From: Blattabacterium cuenoti
Lineage (GTDB): Bacteria > Bacteroidota > Bacteroidia > Flavobacteriales > Blattabacteriaceae
Assembly: GCF_014251995.1 (NCBI RefSeq)
Contig: NZ_CP059205.1
Coordinates: 434,001-498,000 of the forward strand
Direction of reading: 5' to 3'
Length of the DNA: 64,000 nt
Shown here piece by piece: positions 49,143 to 59,481 of the stretch. The position numbers were made by a program, and so were the translations under genes. The number at the start of each line of letters is the position of its first letter. The stretch's first letter is position 1. Below the pieces are notes generated by a model. That model was not told the origin of the DNA and did not search any database. It saw only the letters and a program-made list of their open reading frames with translations.

Positions 49143-50687
49143 CTATAATAGATTTTCATCAAAATTATTATTAGATCCATATTTTGAATAATTTTTATCA
49201 AAATCTTCATAAGGTGATAATTTTTTTTTATCAATGAAATTATTTTTATAATCCTCTTCCCAACTAAATAATGAAGTATGTTTTTTTTCTTCTAAGTTAG
49301 AAAATTTAGCTTGATCACTTATAAATTTTAATCGAAATTTATTTAATCCCCCATTTCTATGTTTTGCTATTATAATTTCTGCTTGTCCAATACAAGAATC
49401 ATTACCTTCATCAGAATCCCAAATTTTAAATCCATAATATTCAGGTCTATAAATAAATAAAACTATGTCTGCATCTTGTTCTATCGCTCCTGATTCACGT
49501 AAATCGGATAATAAAGGACGTTTACTCCCTCCTCTAGTTTCAACCGCTCTAGAAAGTTGTGATAAGGCTATAACAGGAATATCGAGTTCTTTAGCTATAG
49601 ATTTTAAATTTCTAGAAATAACTGATATTTCTTGTTCTCTATTTTGAAATTTATATCCATAATCATTGATTACCATTAATTGGAGATAATCTATTAATAT
49701 TAATTTCACCCCATAATGAGATATAAAACGACGACATTTTGCACGCAATCCAAATATTGATAAAGAAGGGCTATCATCTATAAATAAAGGAGCTTCTTTT
49801 AATTTTTTAGTTTTATCAGTGAGGCATTTCCAATCTAAATTAGATAAATTAGCTCTTTTTATTTTTTCCGAAGAAATTCCTGTTTCTGATGAAATTAATC
49901 TTGTTATTAATTGAATAGAAGACATTTCCAATGAAAAAATTAAAACCGGAATTTTTTGTTCTAAAATAATATTCCTTACCATGGATAACATAAATGTTGT
50001 TTTCCCCATTCCAGGTCTAGAAGCTAATATAATTAAATCAGAATTTTGCCATCCAGAAGTTATTTGATCCATTTTATGAAATCCTGAAGGAATTCCACTT
50101 AAACCTTCTTGTTCCACTTTTTTTATTTTATTAATAGCTTTTGCTATCAAGGATTGAGTTGTTTCATATTTTTTGGTTATCAAATACTTTTGGTTTATTT
50201 CAAAAAATTTTGATTCTGCATGATCCAAAATATCAAAAACATCTGCACTTTCTTCATAAGATTTTTGAATAATATTAGAAGATATATCAATTAATTTTCT
50301 TAAAAGAAATTTTTGAAGAACAATTCTACTATGATATTCTATATGAGCAGAAGAAATAACTTTTTGTGTTAATTCTATTAAAAAAGATTCTCCTCCTACA
50401 AGTTCTAATTTTCCATTTTTTAAAAGTTCGTTTGAAATAGTATACAAATCAATAGGTTTAGAATCAAAATATAATCTCTGTATTACTTTAAAAATTTCTT
50501 GATGTGCTATTTTATAAAAAATTTCAGGAAAAAGAATATCAATGATCTCATCAACTCCTCTTCTGTCTATCATGATGGCTCCTATAATAGCTTCTTCTAA
50601 ATCTAATGCTTGAGGAGGAATTTTTCCTTTTTTATAAAAAGAATTATTTCCTTCTTTTTCTTGATTAATCCAATTCATATTACTCAT
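49143..50687 (-). CDS. dnaB: DnaB, replicative DNA helicase
   Basis: A 514-residue hexameric helicase. N-terminal domain starts with PPQALDLEEAIIGAIM, RecA-like domain has Walker A ASRPGMGKTTFML, Walker B LILIDYLQLM, and the arginine-finger region KRPLLSDLRESGAIEQDAD. The C-terminal AKHRNGGLNKFRLKF is conserved too. It moves on the lagging strand at the fork. Upstream (toward accA) is a 174-base spacer with an 11-bp inverted repeat. Confidence 0.97.
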   Translation of the reverse strand: MSNMNWINQEKEGNNSFYKKGKIPPQALDLEEAIIGAIMIDRRGVDEIIDILFPEIFYKIAHQEIFKVIQRLYFDSKPIDLYTISNELLKNGKLELVGGESFLIELTQKVISSAHIEYHSRIVLQKFLLRKLIDISSNIIQKSYEESADVFDILDHAESKFFEINQKYLITKKYETTQSLIAKAINKIKKVEQEGLSGIPSGFHKMDQITSGWQNSDLIILASRPGMGKTTFMLSMVRNIILEQKIPVLIFSLEMSSIQLITRLISSETGISSEKIKRANLSNLDWKCLTDKTKKLKEAPLFIDDSPSLSIFGLRAKCRRFISHYGVKLILIDYLQLMVINDYGYKFQNREQEISVISRNLKSIAKELDIPVIALSQLSRAVETRGGSKRPLLSDLRESGAIEQDADIVLFIYRPEYYGFKIWDSDEGNDSCIGQAEIIIAKHRNGGLNKFRLKFISDQAKFSNLEEKKHTSLFSWEEDYKNNFIDKKKLSPYEDFDKNYSKYGSNNNFDENLL

Positions 50688-50733
50688 AAAATCATTTTTA
50701 TTAAATTAAAAATAAAACATCATAATTTATATG

Positions 50734-50793
50734 ATATTAACTATATGATAGTGAAAATTATACTGTTTCTATCTTAGACAAGATAGTTAATAT
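50734..50793. repeat. Inverted repeat with nested hairpin between accA and dnaB
   Basis: ATATTAACTAT (50734-50744) is the exact complement of ATAGTTAATAT (50783-50793). Inside it lies a second stem, CTATCTT (50769-50775) with AAGATAG (50780-50786), loop AGAC. The two stems share bases 50783-50786, so they exclude one another. It could be an attenuator-like element in the dnaB leader; no function is shown. Confidence 0.6.
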
Positions 50794-50861
50794 TGTTGTG
50801 TATGTAATAACTAAATAGTAGTTGATTATTTTAATAAAAAAAACAAACAATTAATTATTTG

Positions 50862-51821
50862 TTACTGTTCATTAAAACATCCTATAGATATATACTTATT
50901 CTTTCTCTTTTTAATAAGAGTTTTCATATCATAAAGGGATAATTGTTTATGATACTTTAAAATTTGTTTTTTTATTATTTTGTAAGTTTTTTTTGGAGAA
51001 AAATGAGCCCCCCCTAAAGGTTCTTTAATAATCTCATCTATAAGATTAAATTTATACATATCTTCCGCAGTTAATTTCAATGCTTCTGCTGATTTTTCTT
51101 TTTTATCCCATTTTCCCCAAAGTATTGTAGAACAACTTTCTGGAGAAATAACGGAAAACCACGAATTTTCCATCATAGATATTATGTCTCCTATTCCAAT
51201 ACCCAATGCACCTCCGCTAGCTCCTTCTCCTATAATCAAAACAATTATAGGAACTGTTAAACACATCATTTCATAAATATTTTTTCCAATAGCTTCCCCT
51301 TGTCCTCTCATTTCCGCTTCAATTCCAGGAAAAGCACCTGGTGTATCAATAAAAGTAACAATAGGTTTATGAAATTTTTCTGCTAATTTCATTAGACGTA
51401 AAGCTTTTCTATACCCTTCTGGATTAGGCATTCCAAATCTTCTATATTGTCTTTCTTTAGTATTTCTTCCTTTTTGTGTTCCTATCAACATAAAAGTATT
51501 ATCTTCTATTTTTCCAAATCCTCCTACTATAGCTTTATCATCTCCAAAAAAACGATCCCCATGTAATTCTACAAAAGAATCTTTTTTTGTTATAGAAAGT
51601 ATATAATCTAAAGTATAAGGTCTATTTGGATGTCTAGATAATTGAACCCTTTGCCAAGGAGTTAAATTACCATGTAATTTTTTAATTGTTCTTTCCAATT
51701 TTGATTTTAATTGAATACAGACTTCTCTCATATTTACTCCACTTTTCTCTTCTATGGAAAGACAATTAAGATATTGATTTTTAATTTCTTGTATTTCTTT
51801 TTCGAAATCTAAATATTCCAT
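50862..51821 (-). CDS. accA: Acetyl-CoA carboxylase carboxyltransferase subunit alpha
   Basis: A 319-residue AccA. Conserved blocks: [68 protein letters not shown] and [12 protein letters not shown]. With AccD it moves carboxyl from biotin to acetyl-CoA for fatty acid synthesis. A run of seven C on plus (51008-51014) reads as GG codons near the C-terminus. It follows sdhB on the same strand. Confidence 0.97.
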   Translation of the reverse strand: MEYLDFEKEIQEIKNQYLNCLSIEEKSGVNMREVCIQLKSKLERTIKKLHGNLTPWQRVQLSRHPNRPYTLDYILSITKKDSFVELHGDRFFGDDKAIVGGFGKIEDNTFMLIGTQKGRNTKERQYRRFGMPNPEGYRKALRLMKLAEKFHKPIVTFIDTPGAFPGIEAEMRGQGEAIGKNIYEMMCLTVPIIVLIIGEGASGGALGIGIGDIISMMENSWFSVISPESCSTILWGKWDKKEKSAEALKLTAEDMYKFNLIDEIIKEPLGGAHFSPKKTYKIIKKQILKYHKQLSLYDMKTLIKKRKNKYISIGCFNEQ

Positions 51822-51845
51822 ATTTATTTACTATCTTTTGTATTA

Positions 51846-52613
51846 CTAAATAGTAAATGAACGAATATATTCTTTATTCATAAAAGAAATATATTCTGTA
51901 GATATCCCTTTTGGACATTCTGCTTCACAAGCTTTTGTATTGGTACAAGAACCGAAACCTTCTTCATCCATTTTATTTACCATATTCAATACTCTTCTTT
52001 TCCTTTCTATTTTTCCTTGAGGCAATAAAGAAAATTGGGAAACTTTCGCAGAAACAAATAACATTGCCGATCTATTCTTACATGCGACGACACAAGCTCC
52101 ACAACCAATACATATAGAAGCATCAAAAGCTTTATCCGCTATATCTTTTGATATAGGAATCATATTTCCATCTATCGGATTTCCTGATGTATTTACGGAA
52201 ATATAACCTCCTGATATCATAATTCTATCGAAAGAAGATCTATCTACAATAAGATCTTTAATTATAGGAAAAGGTTTTGCTCTCCAAGGTTCAACATATA
52301 TAGTTTCACCATCTCGAAAATTACGCATGTGCAGTTGACAGGTAGTAATTAAGTTATCGGGTCCATGAGGTCTTCCATTTATATATAGAGAACACATTCC
52401 ACAAATACCTTCACGACAATCATGATCAAAAGCTATAGGAGAAGATTCTTTTTTAATCTCATTACATATAATTTGATTATTTAAAAAATCCAATGTTTCT
52501 AAAAAAGAACTATTAGGAGATATATTATTGACATGATAAGTTTTAAAAAAACCTTTTTCTTTGTTGTTTCTTTGTCTCCATATTTTCAATTTTAAACTCA
52601 ATAACTTTCCCAT
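51846..52613 (-). CDS. sdhB: Succinate dehydrogenase iron-sulfur subunit
   Basis: A 255-residue iron-sulfur protein. [2Fe-2S] cysteines in [18 protein letters not shown] with a later C, and the ferredoxin-like part with [13 protein letters not shown] and [15 protein letters not shown] for the [4Fe-4S] and [3Fe-4S] clusters. It passes electrons from SdhA to the haem subunit. It follows sdhA by 16 bases. Confidence 0.96.
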   Translation of the reverse strand: MGKLLSLKLKIWRQRNNKEKGFFKTYHVNNISPNSSFLETLDFLNNQIICNEIKKESSPIAFDHDCREGICGMCSLYINGRPHGPDNLITTCQLHMRNFRDGETIYVEPWRAKPFPIIKDLIVDRSSFDRIMISGGYISVNTSGNPIDGNMIPISKDIADKAFDASICIGCGACVVACKNRSAMLFVSAKVSQFSLLPQGKIERKRRVLNMVNKMDEEGFGSCTNTKACEAECPKGISTEYISFMNKEYIRSFTI

Positions 52614-52629
52614 TATTATTTATATTAAT

Positions 52630-54663
52630 TTATTTATAAGATCGTGATTGTACTTTAACAAAAGTAAAATTTAAATTTTCTTTATGCATAATTTCATCAG
52701 AAATAGATTTATTTTCTTCTTTTTCCCATACAGATACATACTTATAATTAACATCGTCTCGAAGTGTCTCTCCTTCTTCAGTTTGATATTCTTCTCTAAA
52801 ATGACTTCCACAAGATTCTTTTCTTTGTAAAGCATCCATAGCCATTAGCTCTCCTAATTCTAGAAAGTCTGCAACACGTCCAGCCTTTTCCAATTCATAA
52901 TTTAATCCATCTTCAATTTTTCCAGGTACAAAAACATTTTCCCAAAAATTATTACGAAGTTCTTGTATTTTTTTTATAGCTTTAGATAATTTAACGTGGT
53001 TTCTACTCATTCCTACATATTCCCACATGATACTTCCTAATTTTTTATGAAAAAAATCAACAGGAATTTTCCCTTTATTTACAAAAAATTTTTTTATTCT
53101 ATTTTTTACATTTATTTCTGATTTTTCAAACTCTTCATGAGTTATAGATATTTTTTTTGGATCTTTTACATATCTAGATAAATAATCAGGAATGGTATAT
53201 GGCAAAATAAAATATCCATCAGCTAATCCTTGCATTAATGCAGAAGCACCAAGTCTATTAGCTCCGTGATCAGAAAAATTGGCTTCTCCTATTACATAAC
53301 ATCCAGGTATAGAAGACATTAAGTTATAATCAACCCATAATCCTCCCATAGTATAATGAACTGCTGGATAAATTTTCATAGGAGTTTTATAAGGATTTTT
53401 ATTAGTTATTTTTTCATACATATGAAATAAATTTCCATATTTAGATTCCATTATTTTTTCTCCTAGATTAACAATATCTATATCATTATATTTTTTAATT
53501 CCAATTTCATTTGCTTTTTCTTGTCCATATTTATATATAGCAGAAGAAAAATCTAAAAATACACCTTCTTTCGTTTCATTATTTTCTATTCCAAATCCTT
53601 TATCGCAACGTTCCTTTGCTGCTCTAGAAGCTACATCTCTTGGAACGAGGTTTCCAAATGAAGGATAACGTCTTTCTAAATAAAAATCTCTATCTTCATC
53701 ATTAATCTCTTCAGGTTTTTTTGTTTCCTTACGTATAAGAAAAGCATCTTCTAATTTTTTAGGTACCCATATTCTTCCATCATTTCTTAATGATTCAGAC
53801 ATCAATGTTAATTTAGATTGATAATCTCCTTGTAAAGGAATACATGTAGGATGTATTTGAGTAAAACAAGGATTAGCAAAGAATCCTCCTTTATTATGAA
53901 CTTTCCATATAGCACTTGCATTTGATCCCATAGCATTAGTAGATAAAAAAAATACATTTCCATAACCTCCTGATGCTATTATTACAGCATGTGCCGCATG
54001 TCTTTCTATCTCTCCCGAAATCAAATTTCTAGCAATAATGCCTCTAGCTACACCTTCTATAACCACTAAATCAAGCATTTCATGACGGTTATACATTTTT
54101 ATCCGACCTTTACCTATTTGTCTGGACATAGCAGAATAACAAGATAATAAAAGTTGTTGTCCTGTTTGTCCTTTAGCATAAAAAGTTCTGGAAACTTTTG
54201 TTCCTCCAAAAGACCTAGTTTCTAAATATCCAGCATAATCACGAGCGAATGGAACTCCTTGAGCAACACATTGATCAATAATATTGGAAGAAATCTCTGA
54301 TAATCGATAAACATTAGCTTCTCTAGATCTATAATCTCCGCCTTTAATTGTATCATAAAAAAGTTGATAAACGGAATCATTATCTCCTTTATAATTTTTA
54401 GAAGCATTAATTCCTCCTTGTGCTGCTACAGAATGCGCTCTTCTAGGAGAATCTTGGTAACAAAAGGCTTTAACATTATATCCAAGTTCAGATAAAGAAG
54501 CACAAGCAGAACCACCAGATAATCCTGTTCCAACAACGATAATCTCTATATTAGATCTATTATTAGGAGAAACTAATTTTAAAGTAGATTTATAATTTTC
54601 CCATTTATCTTTGATAGACCCTTGCGGAATTTTTGAATTTAATTTTAAATAATTATGACTCAT
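52630..54663 (-). CDS. sdhA: Succinate dehydrogenase flavoprotein subunit
   Basis: About 677 residues. FAD fold [20 protein letters not shown]; histidine-linked FAD region [14 protein letters not shown]; the substrate region with TQIHPTCIP, and [12 protein letters not shown]; then [15 protein letters not shown] start it at MSHNYLKLN (54663); 54675 is also possible and would overlap sdhC by one base. The order sdhC-sdhA-sdhB without sdhD matches the type B enzyme used with menaquinone. Confidence 0.96.
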   Translation of the reverse strand: MSHNYLKLNSKIPQGSIKDKWENYKSTLKLVSPNNRSNIEIIVVGTGLSGGSACASLSELGYNVKAFCYQDSPRRAHSVAAQGGINASKNYKGDNDSVYQLFYDTIKGGDYRSREANVYRLSEISSNIIDQCVAQGVPFARDYAGYLETRSFGGTKVSRTFYAKGQTGQQLLLSCYSAMSRQIGKGRIKMYNRHEMLDLVVIEGVARGIIARNLISGEIERHAAHAVIIASGGYGNVFFLSTNAMGSNASAIWKVHNKGGFFANPCFTQIHPTCIPLQGDYQSKLTLMSESLRNDGRIWVPKKLEDAFLIRKETKKPEEINDEDRDFYLERRYPSFGNLVPRDVASRAAKERCDKGFGIENNETKEGVFLDFSSAIYKYGQEKANEIGIKKYNDIDIVNLGEKIMESKYGNLFHMYEKITNKNPYKTPMKIYPAVHYTMGGLWVDYNLMSSIPGCYVIGEANFSDHGANRLGASALMQGLADGYFILPYTIPDYLSRYVKDPKKISITHEEFEKSEINVKNRIKKFFVNKGKIPVDFFHKKLGSIMWEYVGMSRNHVKLSKAIKKIQELRNNFWENVFVPGKIEDGLNYELEKAGRVADFLELGELMAMDALQRKESCGSHFREEYQTEEGETLRDDVNYKYVSVWEKEENKSISDEIMHKENLNFTFVKVQSRSYK

Positions 54664-54674
54664 TAAATAAAACA

Positions 54675-55328
54675 TTAGTTATTACTAAAAAAAAACCAGA
54701 TAGCAATAATAGAAAATCCAAAGCAAATAATCCAGAAATAAAAATAACCAAATCTCTGTATCCAAATTAATCTATTCTTATTAGATAATCCTAGGGATTG
54801 GAAAGAAGATTGAAATCCATGACTTAAATGAATTCCTAAAATAAAAAAAGAAAATATATATATGAGCGTATAGAAAGGATTTTTAAATAAAGAAATAACT
54901 ATATTATAATCCGAATTTAAATGTTGATGATAATATTTCATAGGAATCATAAAATTCATAAGATGCAAAATCAAAAAACATAAGATCAAAATCCCTGTAT
55001 ATATCATAGTCCTACTACTAAATAAAGTGGTCTTATGACAAGAATTTATAACATAATTTACTCCTTCCATCTTTTTTTTATTTTGTAAATGTAATTTAAT
55101 TCCAAACACCATATGAATTAAAAATCCTGTAAAAAGAACATATTCCATTATACGAATAAAGAAGTTATTTCTCATGAAAAAAACAGCATTATTAAAAGGT
55201 TTTTCCCCTAAAAAAAGAAAAAGATTAACACTTAAATGTAAGAGCAAAAAAATCATAAGAAATATACCAGTAGTTGCCATAACTACTTTTTTACCGATGG
55301 AAGATTGAAAAAAATTATATTGGTTCAC
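54675..55328 (-). CDS. sdhC: Succinate dehydrogenase cytochrome b subunit (type B, five-helix)
   Basis: A 217-residue membrane protein with about five spans. It opens [28 protein letters not shown], where the lysine/histidine pattern is that of Bacteroidota cytochrome b558 subunits, and the histidines in [14 protein letters not shown] and [14 protein letters not shown] are likely haem ligands. It anchors SdhAB and reduces menaquinone. There is no separate sdhD, consistent with type B. Confidence 0.93.
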   Translation of the reverse strand: MNQYNFFQSSIGKKVVMATTGIFLMIFLLLHLSVNLFLFLGEKPFNNAVFFMRNNFFIRIMEYVLFTGFLIHMVFGIKLHLQNKKKMEGVNYVINSCHKTTLFSSRTMIYTGILILCFLILHLMNFMIPMKYYHQHLNSDYNIVISLFKNPFYTLIYIFSFFILGIHLSHGFQSSFQSLGLSNKNRLIWIQRFGYFYFWIICFGFSIIAIWFFFSNN

Positions 55329-55395
55329 TAAAATAATAAAAACTTGATTATACTAGTAAGTCTAGTAAATATAATTAAGATATTTCAAACTATAA

Positions 55396-56568
55396 CTATA
55401 ATAATTTCTTTCCTTTAATTTTTTTCACAACTTTAATCAATAAATCTATATCTTTTTTTTCATTAAAAATTCCAAAAGAAATTCTAATAGGCATTGTTCG
55501 ACTTAATATATTTTTATTTGTTATAGCATCAATTACATGAGATACTTTTTTTGCATCATTATTACAAGAACTACCATGAGAAATAGCTACTCCCATTAAA
55601 TCAAAATGAAAATATAATAAATAATTTTTTTTTTTTATTGGAAATAAGAAATTTAATATAGAAGGAATGCTTTTTTTAATATCAGATGATAATCCATTAA
55701 AAAAAACATTTGGAATAACACTATTTAATTGTGAAATGCAATAAAGTTTTAATTTTTTTATTTTTTCTATATGGTTGGAAAAATTGGAATAAGAAAACTG
55801 TAAAGCTTCTGAAAGACCTGCTATTCCATGAACATTTTCTGTTCCAGAACGAATTCCATGTTCTTGGGATCCTCCTGTTATTATTACACTTCTCATCTTT
55901 TTTATAAGGTAATTCCTTATAAAAACAAATCCTATTCCTTTTGGACCATAAAATTTATGAGCACTTGCCGTTACAAAATCAAAAGGTAATTTATCCATAT
56001 TAATAGGAATATTACCAATCATTTGAATTGTATCTGAATGAAAATAAGCATTATATTTTTTACATAAAAAAAAAACTTTATCCACCTCTAATAAATTTCC
56101 AATTTCATTGTTCGCATACATTAAACTTACAAGTACTCTTTTAGGAAAATTTTTTTTTAAAATATCTTCCATATAATTAAAATCAATTACTCCTTTTTCT
56201 TTAATTTTAATAAAACTAACACATGTTTTATGTTTTTGGGAAATATCTAAAACAGTCTTTAAAACAGAATAATGTTCTAATTGAGAAGTTATAATACATT
56301 GAATTCCTAAATTTAATATAGAAGATCTTAATACAAGATTATTAGCTTCAGTACCTCCAGAAGTAAAAATGATTTCATTAGGAGAAGCCATTATATTTTT
56401 TGCTATACGAATTCTAGATTCTTCTATTATAGAACGAGCCTCTCTTCCATAACTGTGATGTATAGAGGATGGATTTCCAAATGAATATTTTAATGTATTT
56501 TTCATAACTTTAATAACTTCTTTTCTTATAGGAGTTGTAGCGGCATTATCTAAATATGCTCTTTTCAT
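55396..56568 (-). CDS. Cysteine desulfurase (IscS/NifS family)
   Basis: About 390 residues, PLP-dependent. It opens MKRAYLDNAATTPIR, then FTSGGTEANNLVLR, the PLP lysine in SAHKFYGPKGIGF, and the catalytic cysteine in SHGSSCNNDAKKVSHV. It supplies sulfur for iron-sulfur clusters and tRNA thiolation. I start at 56568 rather than 56586. A 12-A tract lies in frame (T-run 55625-55636, coding IKKKN), the same kind of tract that breaks three other genes in the window. Divergent from rny. Confidence 0.93.
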   Translation of the reverse strand: MKRAYLDNAATTPIRKEVIKVMKNTLKYSFGNPSSIHHSYGREARSIIEESRIRIAKNIMASPNEIIFTSGGTEANNLVLRSSILNLGIQCIITSQLEHYSVLKTVLDISQKHKTCVSFIKIKEKGVIDFNYMEDILKKNFPKRVLVSLMYANNEIGNLLEVDKVFFLCKKYNAYFHSDTIQMIGNIPINMDKLPFDFVTASAHKFYGPKGIGFVFIRNYLIKKMRSVIITGGSQEHGIRSGTENVHGIAGLSEALQFSYSNFSNHIEKIKKLKLYCISQLNSVIPNVFFNGLSSDIKKSIPSILNFLFPIKKKNYLLYFHFDLMGVAISHGSSCNNDAKKVSHVIDAITNKNILSRTMPIRISFGIFNEKKDIDLLIKVVKKIKGKKLL

Positions 56569-56833
56569 TTTCAAAAAAAAATTCAAATTATCATATTACG
56601 AAAATACATAATGCATTCAAATTCTGTTTATTAAAAATTTACTTTTTAAAAGTCTCATCTTTAATATTGTATATTTAATAACTTTGATAATCCTAAACAT
56701 ATATAAGAATATTCTCTTTGAGATTAAAATTTTTTTAAAAATTTCAGACTTTCTATTAAGTATTTTTTTGTTTTAAAAAATAAAAATGTTATTAAAATGT
56801 CTATTTTATTTTTATTTAAATTGAGTAAATATT

Positions 56834-58405
56834 ATGAAAATAAATGTTGGATTTTCGGTACTCATGGGGTTCTTAATTGGAATTATCACATCTTATTTTT
56901 TTGGTAGAAAAACCATTTTAAGGAAATATATTCAATTATTAGAGAAAGCAAATTTTCAGGCTAAAAAAATTATAAAAAATGCAGAAAAAGAAGGAGAATC
57001 CATAAAAAAAAAGAAGATGCTTCAGGCAAAAGAAAAATTTATAGAACTTAAATCAATACATGAAAAAGATATTAACCTTAGAGAAAGAAAAATTATTGAT
57101 ACAGAAAACAAAACAAGAGAAAAAGAAAATAGATTATCTAAAGAAATAGAAATATACTTTAAAAGAAACAATCGTTTAGAAATTCAAATCCATGACTATG
57201 AAAATAAATATAAAATTCTTAAAAAGAAACAAGAAGAATTTAGAAATCTTCATGTAAAAAAAATAGAATTGCTTGAGAAGATATCTAACTACTCTTCCGA
57301 AGAAGCTAAGAATGAATTAATCGAAATTCTTAAAAATGAAGCAAAAACAAAAGCTCAATCTTATATACAAAGTATAATAGAAGAATCACATTTAACTGCA
57401 AAAATGGAAGCGAAAAAAATCGTTATTCAAGCTATTCAAAGAATAGGAACAGAACAAGCGATGGAGAATGCTGTATCTGTTTTTAATATAGAATCAGATG
57501 ATGTAAAGGGACGTATTATTGGAAGAGAAGGAAGAAATATAAGAGCTTTAGAAAAAGCAACTGGAGTAGAAATTATTGTAGATGATACTCCAGAAGCTAT
57601 TCTTTTATCTTGTTTTAACCCCATACGAAGAGAAGTCGCTAGACTTTCTCTTCATAAATTGATAATTGATGGTCGTATACATCCTGCAAGGATTGAAGAA
57701 ATAGTAGAAAAAACAGAAAAACAAATAGAAGAAGAAATAATTGAGATAGGGAAAAAAAATATAATTGATCTAGGAATCCATGGAATTCACCCAGAATTAA
57801 TTAGGATGGTAGGAAGAATGAAATATCGTTCTTCTTATGGACAAAATTTATTACAACATTCTAGAGAAGTAGCACATTTATCAGGAATATTAGCTTCTGA
57901 ATTAGGATTAAATGCAAAATTAGCAAAACGTGCAGGATTTTTGCACGATATAGGAAAAGTTCCTGAAAGTGAATCAGAACTACCTCACGCTGTTTTAGGA
58001 ATGCAATGGGCAGAAAAATATGGAGAAAATATAGAAGTTTGTAATGCTATAGGATCACACCATGACGAAATTGAAATGAAGGTTCTAATATCTCCTATTG
58101 TACAAATTTCGGATTCGATTAGTGGAGCTCGTCCAGGGGCAAGAAGAAATTCTTTTGAATCATACTCAAAAAGATTAAAAAATTTAGAAGATATCGCATT
58201 GAGCTTTAATGGAGTAAATAAAGCATTTGCAATACAAGCTGGAAGAGAATTACGTGTTTTAGTAGAAAGCGATAAAATAGATGATAAAAAAGCTTTTCAA
58301 TTATCTTGTGAAATAACAGAAAAAATAAAAAATGAAATGACTTATCCTGGTCAAATAAAAGTAACAGTGATTAGAGAAACTAGAGCTGTTCAAATTGCTA
58401 GATAA
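56834..58405 (+). CDS. rny: Ribonuclease Y
   Basis: A 523-residue membrane-anchored endoribonuclease. N-terminal span (about 6-24), a long charged coiled coil (25-190), KH domain with [21 protein letters not shown] (about 228-250), and HD domain with [12 protein letters not shown] and the catalytic FLHDIGKV. It starts mRNA decay. The 247 bases before it are gene-free and shared with the divergent desulfurase gene. Confidence 0.97.
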   Translation: MKINVGFSVLMGFLIGIITSYFFGRKTILRKYIQLLEKANFQAKKIIKNAEKEGESIKKKKMLQAKEKFIELKSIHEKDINLRERKIIDTENKTREKENRLSKEIEIYFKRNNRLEIQIHDYENKYKILKKKQEEFRNLHVKKIELLEKISNYSSEEAKNELIEILKNEAKTKAQSYIQSIIEESHLTAKMEAKKIVIQAIQRIGTEQAMENAVSVFNIESDDVKGRIIGREGRNIRALEKATGVEIIVDDTPEAILLSCFNPIRREVARLSLHKLIIDGRIHPARIEEIVEKTEKQIEEEIIEIGKKNIIDLGIHGIHPELIRMVGRMKYRSSYGQNLLQHSREVAHLSGILASELGLNAKLAKRAGFLHDIGKVPESESELPHAVLGMQWAEKYGENIEVCNAIGSHHDEIEMKVLISPIVQISDSISGARPGARRNSFESYSKRLKNLEDIALSFNGVNKAFAIQAGRELRVLVESDKIDDKKAFQLSCEITEKIKNEMTYPGQIKVTVIRETRAVQIAR

Positions 58406-58418
58406 AAAAAATAAAATT

Positions 58419-59393
58419 ATGAAAGAATCTTTGATTACCTCTTTTATTGAAAAATATTTTCTTCATTTTAATGCTTTAACTTTGTCAGAATCTGCAAAAG
58501 CATATAAAAATCATATTAAAAATAATGGAAAAATGATGATTACTTTAGCAGGAGCTATGAGTACTGCTGAATTAGGAAAATTATTAGCTGAAATGATCCG
58601 AAAAGATCAAATTCACATTATTTCTTGTACTGGAGCTAATTTAGAAGAAGATATATTAAACTTAATAGCTCACTCTTATTATAAAAAAGTTTCTAATTAT
58701 AGAGATTTAACTCCAGATCACGAAAAAAATTTTTTAAAACAAGGTTATTATAGGGTAACAGATACTTGTATTCCGGATAAAGAAGCTTTTAGAAAATTAC
58801 AAAAATGTATTTTTCAAGTATGGGATAAAGCAAAAAAAGAGTCCAAACGTTATTTTCCTCATGAATATATCTATCAACTGTTATTAGAAAATATTTTAAA
58901 ACCATATTATAATATTAATCCAGAAGAAAGTTGGGTATTAGCTGCTGCAAAAAAAAATTTACCAATAGTAGTTCCAGGATGGGAAGATAGTGCTATAGGA
59001 AATATTTTTGCTTCATATTGCATGAAAAACATATTTCAAACTTTTCTTGTAAAAAATGGAATTGAATACATGATGTATTTGGCTAAATGGTATCAGAAAG
59101 AATCGATGAATCACAAAATAGGATTTTTTCAAATTGGAGGAGGAATATCTGGAGATTTTCCTATTTGCGTAGTTCCTATGTTATCTCAAGATATAGGATT
59201 TTTTTCTACTCCTTTTTGGTCTTATTTTTGCCAAATATCAGATTCCACCACAAGTTATGGATCTTATTCAGGAGCTATTCCAAATGAAAAAATAAGTTGG
59301 GGAAAACTAGATAAAAATACTCCAAAATTCATTATAGAATCAGATGCAACAATAGTTGCTCCACTTATTTTTGCATATGTACTAAATATGTAA
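58419..59393 (+). CDS. Deoxyhypusine synthase-like protein
   Basis: About 324 residues of the deoxyhypusine synthase fold. Seen: LAGAMSTAELGKLLAEMIR, ISCTGANLEEDIL, PIVVPGWEDSAIGN, FFQIGGGISGDFPI, and GAIPNEKISWGKLD, where the lysine of WGK corresponds to the imine-forming lysine of the eukaryotic enzyme. Bacteria lack eIF5A, so bacterial homologues are thought to act on polyamines (for example homospermidine formation); the true substrate here is not shown. I start at ATG 58419, 13 bases after rny; the earlier TTG at 58395 is in the rny tail. No other polyamine gene is in the window. Confidence 0.9.
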   Translation: MKESLITSFIEKYFLHFNALTLSESAKAYKNHIKNNGKMMITLAGAMSTAELGKLLAEMIRKDQIHIISCTGANLEEDILNLIAHSYYKKVSNYRDLTPDHEKNFLKQGYYRVTDTCIPDKEAFRKLQKCIFQVWDKAKKESKRYFPHEYIYQLLLENILKPYYNINPEESWVLAAAKKNLPIVVPGWEDSAIGNIFASYCMKNIFQTFLVKNGIEYMMYLAKWYQKESMNHKIGFFQIGGGISGDFPICVVPMLSQDIGFFSTPFWSYFCQISDSTTSYGSYSGAIPNEKISWGKLDKNTPKFIIESDATIVAPLIFAYVLNM

Positions 59394-59481
59394 ATGGTAA
59401 ATATTAGATAATTATATCATTATGTTATTATATAGTGATATATGCTGCTATAAAATTTAAATTCATAAAACAAACATAATT

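Noticed and set aside
56587-56833. Possible zapA relic before rny
   Set aside because: zapA often precedes rny in flavobacteria, but no frame in this gap gave a recognisable ZapA stretch. The gap most likely holds the two divergent promoters.
59413-59442. Weak stem between the deoxyhypusine synthase-like gene and lpdA as a terminator
   Set aside because: Ten A/T-rich pairs with one T-G pair and no U-run; such stems are expected by chance in this composition.
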